From positions 1-19,350 of the forward strand of contig WRLS01000020.1 of assembly GCA_009776345.1 (NCBI GenBank): 19,350 nt of DNA. Reading direction: 5' to 3'. The position numbers and the translations under genes were made by a program. Every line of letters starts with the position of its first letter. Position 1 is the stretch's first letter. Origin of the DNA: Oscillospiraceae bacterium (GTDB lineage: Bacteria; Bacillota; Clostridia; Oscillospirales; Ruminococcaceae). Positions 7,458-15,338 of this stretch are shown in pieces. Under the pieces are notes generated by a model, which did not search any database, was not told the origin of the DNA, and saw nothing but the letters and a program-made list of their open reading frames with translations.

Positions 7458-8606
7458 TACTACAAGCGCCAGCACCATCCCCGCGGCCGCAAGCAGCGCC
7501 GAAAGCGCAATCGCCCGCGAAAGCCCGGCCAGCTGCGCTGCCAAACCTATCACAATGGGGCCGGCGAACATCCCGACGCTGTATATCGCCTGGAAAAAGC
7601 CCATGGCGACGCTGCGCTTTTCCGGGTCCACGGTAAGCGTGCAGTGCCCGATGGCGCATACATAGCAAAAACCAAACCCCAGCCCCGCCACCGCGCTTGC
7701 GATATACACCGCCGTAACATTCGGGGCGTAGGCTGTCATAACCGTGCCGGCTGCCTGCATTAAAAAAGATGCCGCCATAAACATCCGCAGGTTAATTCTT
7801 TTACGGAACAGCCGCCCGCAGATCATGGCCGTAAACATCATTGCAACGGTGGAAAGCGTGGACAAAACCCCAAGCTGTACGGAATCCGCGCCAAGCACCG
7901 CGGCAAGCTCCGGCGTGAATGTATTTGTCGTCGCGAACACCAGCATTTGCGATATCCCCGCCAAAACCGAGATTGTCAGCAAATTTTTATCGCGGATAAC
8001 GCTGAGAAGCTCTAAAACAGACGGGCGGGCGGCGGTTTCCGGGATGTTTTCGGTGATGAATATGCTTAGCAAAACCCCGGCAAGGCCGACAGCCGCGCTC
8101 AGTAAAAACGCGCTGCGGTACCCCCACCTCTCTACAGCGAAGCTGCCAAGCAGCTTCGCCGCCATTATCCCCGCCGTGTTCGCCATATTGAGGTACGAAA
8201 GCTTGCTGGCGGTGCTGTCCCCGGCAAAGTAGCTTGCGAATAAAATCGTATAGACCACCCATGTTGAAGCCGAAACCCCCGACAAAAAGCGCATCAGCCC
8301 GATCCACATGGCGTTCGTTGTAAAATAAAGCCCGAGGGAGCTTAGCATCCCGAACAGCGCCCCCGCTATGATAAAGATTTTGCGCCTTCCTATGCGGTCG
8401 GACAAAATGCCCGCCGGTACCCGCAGTAAAATTTGCGCAAGGCCGTAAGCCCCGCCGATAACCCCAATCGCCGCGTAGCTTATCCCGATGGACTTCAAAT
8501 ACGGCGACATTGTCGGTATGTAGGCGTAGTTGCTGAACCAAAATATAGCGGTGACAAGATAGTATAGCTGTATCTGCGGTTTTTTCCGGTCGGTTAAACT
8601 GCCCAT
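7446..8606 (-). CDS. MFS transporter
   Basis: A 386-residue major facilitator superfamily permease with about 12 hydrophobic segments and no extra domain. The first helix begins near residue 14. The family's motif A appears as GILSDRIGRRK (66-76) in the loop between helices 2 and 3. The rest is typical of small drug or sugar-like MFS exporters, and the substrate cannot be read from sequence. The ATG at 8606 has an AAGGA ribosome binding site. The gene starts 14 nt after the ftsK stop, so it is most likely the downstream gene of an ftsK operon. That is a positional association, not evidence for a role in division. Confidence 0.9.
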   Translation of the reverse strand: MGSLTDRKKPQIQLYYLVTAIFWFSNYAYIPTMSPYLKSIGISYAAIGVIGGAYGLAQILLRVPAGILSDRIGRRKIFIIAGALFGMLSSLGLYFTTNAMWIGLMRFLSGVSASTWVVYTILFASYFAGDSTASKLSYLNMANTAGIMAAKLLGSFAVERWGYRSAFLLSAAVGLAGVLLSIFITENIPETAARPSVLELLSVIRDKNLLTISVLAGISQMLVFATTNTFTPELAAVLGADSVQLGVLSTLSTVAMMFTAMICGRLFRKRINLRMFMAASFLMQAAGTVMTAYAPNVTAVYIASAVAGLGFGFCYVCAIGHCTLTVDPEKRSVAMGFFQAIYSVGMFAGPIVIGLAAQLAGLSRAIALSALLAAAGMVLALVVIRK

Positions 8607-8620
8607 TTTGCTGTATCCTT

Positions 8621-11320
8621 TTAATTAAGATTAGAGCCGCTGCCCGATTGGCTGAGCTGTTCGTATTCCGCGTTGTTCAGCTTCATCTCGATCCACCTGT
8701 CCTTTGAGATAAGCACTTGCCTGGGTTTTGAGCCTTCAAACGGCCCTACAATGCCTTTTTCCTCAAGCTGGTCGATTATCCTGGCAGCGCGGGCGTAGCC
8801 AAGCTTTAGCCTGCGCTGCAGCGACGATGTAGACGCCTGCCCCATTTCAACTACACATTCGATTGCCTGCGGGAGCATCTCGTCCTCGCCGTCGAAGCCG
8901 CCGCTGTCGTTCGCGGTGCTTTTGCCCTTGCCTTTTTCGGCGATGGCGTGGCGGTCGATTTCCTCCACGATATCCTCGTCGTAGCTTGCGTTTTCGTTTT
9001 CCTTGATGAATGTGACGACCTTTTCCAGTTCATTGTCCGTTACAAAACAGCCCTGTACGCGGATCGGCTTGGATGCGCCCACGGGATAGAACAGCATATC
9101 GCCCCGCCCGAGCAGCCGCTCCGCGCCGCCCATGTCCAGTATCGTGCGCGAATCGACTTGACTGGATACCGCAAAGGCTATGCGTGACGGGATGTTGGCT
9201 TTGATTACGCCTGTGATAACGTCCACGGACGGCCGCTGTGTCGCGATTACAAGATGCATCCCCGCGGCCCGCGCCATTTGCGCCAAGCGGCAGATGGAAT
9301 CCTCCACCTCATTCGGCGCCGCCATCATAAGGTCGGCAAGCTCGTCTATTATAATAACGATTTTCGGCATGGGGTCAAGCTCGCCGGATTCTACAGCGAG
9401 CCGGTTGTAGCCGGTAAGGTCGCGTACTTGGTTCTCCGCGAAAATTTTATAGCGCTTGAGCATCTCCGTAACCGCCCAGGACAGCGCGCCCGCGGCCTTC
9501 CGGGGGTCGGTGACTACCGGGATCAGCAGGTGCGGGATGCCGTTGTAGATGGCCAGCTCCACGACTTTTGGGTCGACCATGAGCAGCTTTACGTCATCCG
9601 GGGAGGATTTGAACAGAAGGCTCATTATAATCGAGTTTATGCAGACGGATTTGCCCGCGCCTGTCGCCCCCGCTATCAGCATATGCGGCATTTTGGCTAT
9701 ATCACCGACAACGGTATTGCCCGCGATATCTTTGCCCAGCGCAATTGGCACGGCGGTCTGCGCGTTTTGGAATTCGCGGCTTTCTATAATATCACGGATT
9801 GCCACCACGCTGATGATTTTATTCGGGACTTCTATGCCCACGGCGGCTTTGTTTGGGATGGGCGCTTCGATGCGTATGCCCGCCGCCGCCAGATTCAGTG
9901 CGATGTCGTCCGCCAAGCCCGTGATCTTCGATATCTTCACCCCGGCGGATGGCTGAAGCTCGTACCGTGTAACGGCGGGGCCGCGGCAAATATCCGTTAT
10001 GCGCGTCTGCACACCGAAGCTTTTCAGCGTGTCCACCAGTTTTTCGGCGTTGGTTTTAAGCTCCTCGGTCACATCCTCGCCTGATACGGCCTTTGCGGGG
10101 CTGAGAAGCCCGATGCCCGGGTGACGGTATTCGGGCGGCAAGGGCGGCGGTTCAGCTTCGCTGACAATCCCCTCGCGCACAATCTCGCCCTCCCCCTGCA
10201 CCCCCGCGATGCCGCTTAAAATATCCAGTATTACAGGCTCGCCGCTGTCGTCATCCCAAGGCGGCGCATCGTCAAACGACGGGCCGAGGGCTTCCGTAAT
10301 ATCGCGCTCCAGAGGATGCTCGCGCTCGATTACTACGGGCTCCGGCTGCGGCTCGCCGAGCGGGATGAATTCTTCGGGATGTATGTATTCGGTGGGACGG
10401 TCCTGCCCCAATGCTTCGATGAGCTTGTCGATTGAGCCGTCGTCTTCGCCCGGGCTGACAACGGGGTGTTCGGGCATCTGATCATCCGGGGCGGCGCTTT
10501 CCTCCCCGTCATCATGGCTGCGCGGGTCATCCTGCATAACGGGCGGGGCAACGCCGTGCGTAGCCGTCCCTGCCGCAACAGGGGTCCCGCGTGTAGAAAG
10601 CGGCCCATCGATCGGCACGTCAATATTAAAGCGGGCTGCTTTTCCGGGGGATTGCGTGTTTTTCGCGGGTGCGACAGGTTTTTCATTATGCGCGGGCGCG
10701 TCCTTCACGCGCTCGGAGTATTCGCGCTCCATCGTGCGTACAGGCGCCATTGCCCAGCGGAAAAGGCTGATCAGCGTAGAGCCGGTAATCAGCATTGCAA
10801 ACACAAAAATCGCCAGTATAATTATAATGGAAGCGCCGGTTTTCTCAAACAGGCCGATGAGCGGCGCGGCAAAAACCGCCCCCGCGACCCCGCCGCCGCT
10901 CAGGCTTTTCCCGCCCTCATACAGCGCGGCTACAGTCCCGATAAGCCCCTGCGCTTCGGGCATACCCGCGCCGAAAATCTGGATCGCGCCGGAGATCATT
11001 ATAATCAGCGCGCCCACCTGCCACAGCTTTGCTTTGATGGAGCTGAGGGGCTTGTCCATCGCCGCGATGACCGCTATATAGATGATAAGCGGCGCCAGGA
11101 AATACACGCTCCAGCCAAACAGGCCGAACAGCGCGCTGTGTATACTGCGCCAAAACGCGCCGCCCTCTATAAAGGTAAGCGCGGCTGTAAGTATGCCCAG
11201 CGCGAACAGCACAACCGCCCACATCTGCTTTTTTGCCTGGGACTGCGCGGGGGTTTCCTTAGAAGGCGTAGTGCGCTTCGGCGCGGGCTTTTTAACGGGG
11301 GATTTTCGGGTAGCCGGCAT
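8621..11320 (-). CDS. ftsK: DNA translocase FtsK/SpoIIIE
   Basis: An 899-residue membrane-anchored, ATP-driven DNA pump that moves chromosome ends through the closing septum or into the forespore. Hydrophobic segments lie at about residues 33-50, 63-88, 101-118 and 145-185. A long acidic, Pro-rich linker (about 200-400) follows. The motor domain carries Walker A GATGAGKS (551-558) and Walker B IVIIIDE (654-660), with the TQRPS segment at 694-698. The C-terminal gamma winged helix, which reads the KOPS/SRS DNA signals, is at about 815-872 (SLQRRLKLGYARAARIID). The frame is complete. The ATG at 11320 has AAGGATG upstream. Sequence alone does not separate FtsK from SpoIIIE; the symbol ftsK is used for the family. 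Confidence 0.96.
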   Translation of the reverse strand: MPATRKSPVKKPAPKRTTPSKETPAQSQAKKQMWAVVLFALGILTAALTFIEGGAFWRSIHSALFGLFGWSVYFLAPLIIYIAVIAAMDKPLSSIKAKLWQVGALIIMISGAIQIFGAGMPEAQGLIGTVAALYEGGKSLSGGGVAGAVFAAPLIGLFEKTGASIIIILAIFVFAMLITGSTLISLFRWAMAPVRTMEREYSERVKDAPAHNEKPVAPAKNTQSPGKAARFNIDVPIDGPLSTRGTPVAAGTATHGVAPPVMQDDPRSHDDGEESAAPDDQMPEHPVVSPGEDDGSIDKLIEALGQDRPTEYIHPEEFIPLGEPQPEPVVIEREHPLERDITEALGPSFDDAPPWDDDSGEPVILDILSGIAGVQGEGEIVREGIVSEAEPPPLPPEYRHPGIGLLSPAKAVSGEDVTEELKTNAEKLVDTLKSFGVQTRITDICRGPAVTRYELQPSAGVKISKITGLADDIALNLAAAGIRIEAPIPNKAAVGIEVPNKIISVVAIRDIIESREFQNAQTAVPIALGKDIAGNTVVGDIAKMPHMLIAGATGAGKSVCINSIIMSLLFKSSPDDVKLLMVDPKVVELAIYNGIPHLLIPVVTDPRKAAGALSWAVTEMLKRYKIFAENQVRDLTGYNRLAVESGELDPMPKIVIIIDELADLMMAAPNEVEDSICRLAQMARAAGMHLVIATQRPSVDVITGVIKANIPSRIAFAVSSQVDSRTILDMGGAERLLGRGDMLFYPVGASKPIRVQGCFVTDNELEKVVTFIKENENASYDEDIVEEIDRHAIAEKGKGKSTANDSGGFDGEDEMLPQAIECVVEMGQASTSSLQRRLKLGYARAARIIDQLEEKGIVGPFEGSKPRQVLISKDRWIEMKLNNAEYEQLSQSGSGSNLN

Positions 11321-11367
11321 GGTTTAACATCCTTTTTTGTGTAATATATATCTTCTTAAATCGCTCT

Positions 11368-11670
11368 TTATTTTGAAGCGTCATATATAACCATTCCTTC
11401 TTTTTGGATGTTTTCGTATACAGCCGATGGATTTGCTATTTCGAGAATATCATATACATCAACCCTTACAGGCAATACATCAAGCAATTCGCCGCCTAAT
11501 GCAAGGATTTTTCTGTTACGCAAACGCCCCCGGCTTTCAACGATTAAATCAACATCACTTTTTTCAGAAGCGGTCCCGCGGGCATATGAACCGAAAAGAA
11601 TGACCTTGTCTACAGGATATTTTTCAACAACCGGGGCAATATGTGATTTTATTTCTTCTATAGATAACAT
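11368..11670 (-). CDS. Solitary minimal nucleotidyltransferase (MNT-type)
   Basis: A 100-residue nucleotidyltransferase-fold protein. It shows the GSx10DxD motif: G27, S28, D39 and D41 in FGSYARGTASEKSDVDL, with a likely third catalytic Asp at 71 (VRVDVYD). Proteins of this size are often the antitoxin half of MNT/HEPN (MntA/HepT) toxin-antitoxin pairs, in which they AMPylate the HEPN toxin. No HEPN gene lies on either side here; the neighbours are ftsK and a GNAT gene. The ATG at 11670 is preferred over a TTG at 11685; the upstream GGGGGGA is only an approximate ribosome binding site. The gene looks more AT-rich than ftsK, which may hint at separate origin. Confidence 0.82.
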   Translation of the reverse strand: MLSIEEIKSHIAPVVEKYPVDKVILFGSYARGTASEKSDVDLIVESRGRLRNRKILALGGELLDVLPVRVDVYDILEIANPSAVYENIQKEGMVIYDASK

Positions 11671-11734
11671 TGACCGTCCCCCCAATACAAAATGTAATAT
11701 GAAAACAGAACATCAGCGGTCAAATTACCGCCTT

Positions 11735-12217
11735 TTACCTCACCGGATGAAACAGCTTCAGCCCCATATACAGCTCCGCCTTTTCATTGTCATTATAGGC
11801 GGGTATTTCGGTAAACCCGTACTTGCGGTAAAGATGCAGTGCGGCGTGAAAACCCTTTCGGGAATCAAGGAGTATTTTGCAATACCCGTTTTCCCGCGAA
11901 TACGCAACCGCGGTTTCCAGCAGCAAATTCCCATACCCTTTGCCCTGATGTTCTTTTAGCACAAACATCCGCTTCAGCTCTGCGGTTTTTTCGCCGCCCG
12001 CTTTGGTTATGTTTCTGACAGCAACCGTGCCTGCTAACAGTTTTCCGTCATAAAGGCACCACATACAGCCGTTTTCCATGTATGCTTTATATGCATCGGA
12101 TATATCCGTATGCCTTCCGCCGGGTTCATAGCCCCAGCCCAAATCAGAAAAGCATTTTATAAAGAAGCGTTCAATATCCTTCTGCATAGTTTTATCGAAG
12201 ATTTTCAGCTCATACAT
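11735..12217 (-). CDS. GNAT family N-acetyltransferase
   Basis: A 160-residue single-domain GNAT acetyltransferase, which moves an acetyl group from acetyl-CoA to an amine. The acetyl-CoA pyrophosphate loop is QGKGYG (91-96) after the strand AELKRMFVL. The C-terminal motif B reads HLYRKYGF (128-135). The substrate is unknown. The ATG at 12217 has AAAGGGGTG about 6 nt upstream. It starts 12 nt after the uppP stop and is therefore probably co-transcribed with it; this does not by itself link it to the cell wall. A weak hairpin (GCGGT/ACCGC) lies just past its stop near 11716-11731. Confidence 0.9.
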   Translation of the reverse strand: MYELKIFDKTMQKDIERFFIKCFSDLGWGYEPGGRHTDISDAYKAYMENGCMWCLYDGKLLAGTVAVRNITKAGGEKTAELKRMFVLKEHQGKGYGNLLLETAVAYSRENGYCKILLDSRKGFHAALHLYRKYGFTEIPAYNDNEKAELYMGLKLFHPVR

Positions 12218-12229
12218 AATTGCACCCCT

Positions 12230-13063
12230 TTAAACAACCCCAAACCCCAGCAAAAACGCGAAAGCGGACGCCAGCAGGCAATAGATACCGAAGATGTAAA
12301 ACTTATTGCTTTTTATCAGCGCCTTTATAAATTTAATAGCGAAAACGCCGCATACCATCGCGGCAAGAAATCCCGCCGCCATACTTGCGGGGGCGATGAC
12401 GGGCCCGCCCGAGTTTACAATGCCCGCCGCTTCAACCAGCCCCGCGCCCAATATCACCGGGATTGACATCAAAAACGCGAAGCGCACGGCGAAGTCCTTT
12501 CTAAAGCCAACCAGCAGCCCGGCGAAGATCGTGCTGCCGCTTCTGGAAAGCCCGGGCAGAATCGCCGCGGCCTGTACCAGCCCTACCGCAAGCGCCGATT
12601 TTGCCGGCGCGTTTTTCGCCGTATGCCGCCCGCGCTTAAATCTGTCAACGCAAAACATCAGCACAGATGTAACCGCCAGCATAACCGCCACGACAAATAT
12701 GTTCTCCAAAATATCATCAAAGCCCAGCGCTTTTATCCCAAGCCCCGCTAAAACGGCGGGGGCAGTGGCGGCAAGCAGCAGGAGCAGGAGCCTGCGCTGC
12801 GGTGTTTTGCGGTGTTTCCTTCTTTTTATGATATCGGCAAAAACCGCGATAAGCTCCTGCGCCAGCATACGCACGTCCCCGAAAAACATGATCACCACCG
12901 ACAGCAGCGTGGCAAGGTGCAGCAACACGGAAAACGCAAGGTTTGCGTCCCCCCCGCGCCCTGTAAGTGTGTAAAAGATAACTAAATGCCCGGAGCTGGA
13001 AACAGGCAGGAATTCCGTAAGCCCCTGTACAATGCCGCTTATTACCGCTTCTATGACAGTCAA
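12230..13063 (-). CDS. uppP: Undecaprenyl-diphosphate phosphatase UppP/BacA
   Basis: A 277-residue polytopic membrane enzyme that dephosphorylates undecaprenyl diphosphate to recycle the lipid carrier for peptidoglycan and other wall polymers. Overexpression of the family gives bacitracin resistance. Both active-site signatures are present: QGLTEFLPVSSSGHL (residues 13-27, with catalytic E17) and PGLSRSG (170-176, with catalytic R174). About eight hydrophobic helices and the length fit the family. The TTG at 13063 is chosen because it places the conserved IEAVISGIVQGLTE at the usual distance from the N-terminus. A second TTG at 13102 would add 13 residues. Neither has a strong ribosome binding site, so the start is uncertain. 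Confidence 0.95.
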   Translation of the reverse strand: MTVIEAVISGIVQGLTEFLPVSSSGHLVIFYTLTGRGGDANLAFSVLLHLATLLSVVIMFFGDVRMLAQELIAVFADIIKRRKHRKTPQRRLLLLLLAATAPAVLAGLGIKALGFDDILENIFVVAVMLAVTSVLMFCVDRFKRGRHTAKNAPAKSALAVGLVQAAAILPGLSRSGSTIFAGLLVGFRKDFAVRFAFLMSIPVILGAGLVEAAGIVNSGGPVIAPASMAAGFLAAMVCGVFAIKFIKALIKSNKFYIFGIYCLLASAFAFLLGFGVV

Positions 13064-13128
13064 GATTATGCGCCCGCCTTTCCCGGGGAGTATTAGAACC
13101 AAAAGATGCTATATAAAAATATATTAAA

Positions 13129-13197
13129 CGCGGCGCGCTCTAATGCGTAATAAGTATACCATACAGCCGCGTAAAAAAACAAGTATCGCGCGCCGCG
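13129..13197. repeat. 10 bp GC-rich inverted repeat flanking the uppP promoter
   Basis: CGCGGCGCGC (13129-13138) and its exact reverse complement GCGCGCCGCG (13188-13197) lie 49 bp apart and bracket the candidate uppP promoter. It may be a regulator site with two half-sites, a loop, or chance in a GC-rich stretch. Confidence 0.35.
13153..13182 (-). promoter_or_regulatory. Candidate uppP promoter (extended -10)
   Basis: On the minus strand, TATACT (13153-13158) is preceded by TGG, giving an extended -10 (TGnTATACT). TTGTTT (13177-13182) lies 18 bp upstream as a -35. It is about 90 bp before the proposed uppP start and is the only reasonable promoter in that gap. Confidence 0.5.
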
Positions 13198-13251
13198 CGG
13201 GCTAAAATGCATAATTATTCATAAAATATGTAAATTTGTGCGCCCGGGTAG

Positions 13252-13280
13252 TTGACAAGCCCGCCGGTATCGGTTATAAT
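13252..13280 (+). promoter_or_regulatory. Consensus sigma-A promoter of the opp operon
   Basis: TTGACA (13252-13257) and TATAAT (13275-13280) are separated by exactly 17 bp, a perfect match to the housekeeping consensus. The predicted start is near 13287, giving a leader of about 50 nt before oppD. Confidence 0.9.
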
Positions 13281-13299
13281 GTAATCGTTAAATATTCAC

Positions 13300-13317
13300 A
13301 AGCTGCTTTCACAGCTT
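13300..13317 (+). promoter_or_regulatory. Small hairpin in the opp leader
   Basis: AAGCTG and CAGCTT form a 6 bp stem with a 6 nt loop inside the predicted oppD leader, just before the AAGGGG ribosome binding site. It may be an operator half-palindrome or an mRNA hairpin; the short stem makes either uncertain. Confidence 0.3.
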
Positions 13318-13336
13318 CTAAAGGGGCATGGGATAT

Positions 13337-14350
13337 ATGCCGAAAGTAAGCGAGGCCCTGCTGGAAATAAAAAATTTACACACATCCTTTCGCATAGAAG
13401 GGCAGTATTACGCCGCCGTGGACGGGGTTGACCTGACCGTTTTTAAAGACGAGGTCTTCGCGGTCGTGGGGGAAAGCGGCTGCGGGAAAACCGCCATGGC
13501 GCTTTCCATGGTGCGCCTTCACAACATAAACTATACCCGCATGGACGGCGAGATTTTATTCCACGGTAGCGGGAGCGGCCGGCCGCAGGATATCCTTAAA
13601 TTAAAAGGGGCGGAGCTTAATAAAGTTCGCGGCGGGCATATCGGCATGATTTTCCAGGACCCGCTGTCCGCACTTAACCCGCTCCACCGGATAGGCCAGC
13701 AAATTGAGGAAACCTTGGTTTATCATACGGATTTGGACAAGGAGCGGCGAAAGGCCCGCGCCATGGAGCTTCTTGAAAATGTCGGGATGACAGACCCCGC
13801 GCTTACATATACACAGTTCCCGCATGAGCTTTCCGGCGGGATGCGCCAAAGGGCGATGATCGCAATCGCAATCTCCGCAAAGCCCGACCTGCTCATCGCG
13901 GATGAGCCTACAACAGCGCTGGATGTCACCATACAGGCGCAGATACTCGACCTTATCCGCGCACTTAAAAAAGAGATGAAGTCCAGCATAATCCTGATCA
14001 CACATGACTTAGGGGTCGTTGCGGAAATGGCGGACAGGGTCGCCGTGATGTACGCAGGGCAGGTTGTGGAAACCGCCCCGGTAACAGAGCTTTTCGGCAA
14101 CCCCCGCCATCCCTACACGCGCTCTTTGCTGCACTCAATACCCGGCGCGGCGGGCGGGGAAAACCGCCTGCACACCATCCACGGCGCGGTGCCCGATTTG
14201 CGCGGGCTTCCCAGGGACGGTTGCCGTTTTTCCCGGCGGACGCCGTGGATGCCGGGGGACGCGCACGAGGCTGTCCCAACCTACCATGAAGTGGGGCCGG
14301 GTCATTATGTGCTTTGTACCTGCTACAAGACTTTTCGTTTTGAGGAATAG
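13337..14350 (+). CDS. oppD: Oligopeptide ABC transporter ATPase OppD-like
   Basis: A 337-residue ATPase, one of the two that power peptide import. Walker A is GESGCGKT (45-52), Q-loop Q107, signature LSGGMRQ (165-171), Walker B LLIADE (185-190) and H-loop His H223. The family tail HPYTRSLLHSIPG (258-270) follows. The closing region normally holds four Cys for an Fe-S cluster. Here C296 remains, but the usual RCP reads RTP (301-303) and the next Cys position reads GDAH (307-310); C327 and C329 lie near the end. The ATG at 13337 is preferred because AAGGGG (13321-13326) lies 10 nt upstream, while the ATG at 13328 would be 1 nt from it. First gene of oppDFBCA. Confidence 0.92.
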   Translation: MPKVSEALLEIKNLHTSFRIEGQYYAAVDGVDLTVFKDEVFAVVGESGCGKTAMALSMVRLHNINYTRMDGEILFHGSGSGRPQDILKLKGAELNKVRGGHIGMIFQDPLSALNPLHRIGQQIEETLVYHTDLDKERRKARAMELLENVGMTDPALTYTQFPHELSGGMRQRAMIAIAISAKPDLLIADEPTTALDVTIQAQILDLIRALKKEMKSSIILITHDLGVVAEMADRVAVMYAGQVVETAPVTELFGNPRHPYTRSLLHSIPGAAGGENRLHTIHGAVPDLRGLPRDGCRFSRRTPWMPGDAHEAVPTYHEVGPGHYVLCTCYKTFRFEE

Positions 14351-14384
14351 CAAGGTCCTCTAAAATTGGGAGAGGGGGAGCCAA

Positions 14385-15311
14385 ATGCCTTTGCTGGAAG
14401 TGAAAAACCTGAGGGTATGGTACCCTATACGCGGGGGCATACTCGGCCGCCGCATAGGCTGGGTCAAGGCGGTGGACGATGTGACCTTCTCCATCGAAGC
14501 CGGGCAGACGCTGGGGCTTGTCGGGGAAAGCGGCAGCGGGAAATCCACCACGGGCAAAGCCATTTTGGGGCTTGCGCATATATCGGCGGGGCAGATACTC
14601 TTTGAAGGCAATGACATTACGGACAGCGCAAGGCGAAACCGCTCCCCCTACCGCAAATCTGTGCAGATGGTTTTCCAGGATGTATATTCGTCCCTCAACC
14701 CGCGCAAGCGCGTTTTGGATATAATAGCGGAGCCGCTCCGCAATTTTGAAAAGCTTACAAAGGCCGAGGAAAAAAAGCGCGTGGATGAGCTTCTGTCCAT
14801 CGTGGGGCTTACCTCCGACGCCGCTGTAAAGTACCCCTTTGAATTCAGCGGCGGGCAAAGGCAGCGCATCGGCGTGGCTCGCGCAATCGCCCTGAAGCCG
14901 CGGCTGATTATCGCGGATGAGCCTGTTTCCGCGCTGGACCTTTCGGTGCAGGCGCAGGTGCTGAATTACCTCAAGGACATACAAAAAGAGCTGGGGCTTG
15001 CGTATTTATTTATCAGCCATGATTTAGGCGTTGTGCGCCATATGTGCGAGCATCTCGCGATCATGCACAACTCCCGCTTTGTGGAGTTCGGCACGCGGGA
15101 GGACATCTACAGCAGCCCAACGCATATCTATACACGGCGGCTTATCGCCGCAATCCCGGATATCGACCCGCTGAAGCGCGATGAAAACAACCGCCGCCGC
15201 ATTGAGGTGGCAAAGGAATATACAGACCGCCGCGAAGACTACTACCTGGACAGCACAGGCGTGTATGATCTAAAAAAGATATCCGCCACGCACATGGTGG
15301 CGTTGCCTTAA
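14385..15311 (+). CDS. oppF: Oligopeptide ABC transporter ATPase OppF-like
   Basis: A 308-residue ATPase that pairs with OppD. Walker A is GESGSGKS (47-54), signature FSGGQRQ (154-160), Walker B LIIADE (174-179) and H-loop His H212. The C-terminus has no Cys cluster motif. It instead ends in a charged stretch RRIEVAKEYTDRREDYY (271-287) and ISATHMVALP (299-308), which resembles the tail of Gram-positive OppF proteins as I remember them. The ATG at 14385 follows a GGGAGAGGGGG ribosome binding site. It lies 34 nt after oppD and 27 nt before oppB, in one operon. The substrate class (oligopeptide rather than dipeptide or nickel) is inferred from gene order and the size of the binding protein. Confidence 0.92.
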   Translation: MPLLEVKNLRVWYPIRGGILGRRIGWVKAVDDVTFSIEAGQTLGLVGESGSGKSTTGKAILGLAHISAGQILFEGNDITDSARRNRSPYRKSVQMVFQDVYSSLNPRKRVLDIIAEPLRNFEKLTKAEEKKRVDELLSIVGLTSDAAVKYPFEFSGGQRQRIGVARAIALKPRLIIADEPVSALDLSVQAQVLNYLKDIQKELGLAYLFISHDLGVVRHMCEHLAIMHNSRFVEFGTREDIYSSPTHIYTRRLIAAIPDIDPLKRDENNRRRIEVAKEYTDRREDYYLDSTGVYDLKKISATHMVALP

Positions 15312-15338
15312 AATATAAAAGGGAGGGGGCGGAAGCCT

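Noticed and set aside
9254..10084. Long plus-strand open frame (276 codons) opposite ftsK
   Set aside because: It lies wholly inside the ftsK coding sequence on the other strand, has no convincing ribosome binding site or recognisable domain, and is explained by high GC and low stop frequency in the antisense frame.
10466..11344. Plus-strand open frame (292 codons) opposite the ftsK N-terminus
   Set aside because: It is an antisense shadow, rich in Arg, His and Cys with no domain, over a clearly coding FtsK region.
11716..11731. Possible terminator after the GNAT gene
   Set aside because: The stem is only 5 bp and on the GNAT strand is not followed by a U-run, so it is not called.
13328..13336. 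First ATG of oppD at 13328
   Set aside because: The AAGGGG ribosome binding site would be one base away, too close for initiation; the in-frame ATG at 13337 is correctly spaced.
13998..14984. Minus-strand open frame (328 codons) across oppD and oppF
   Set aside because: It overlaps two well-supported ATPase genes and their ribosome binding sites, and its protein has a random-looking composition.
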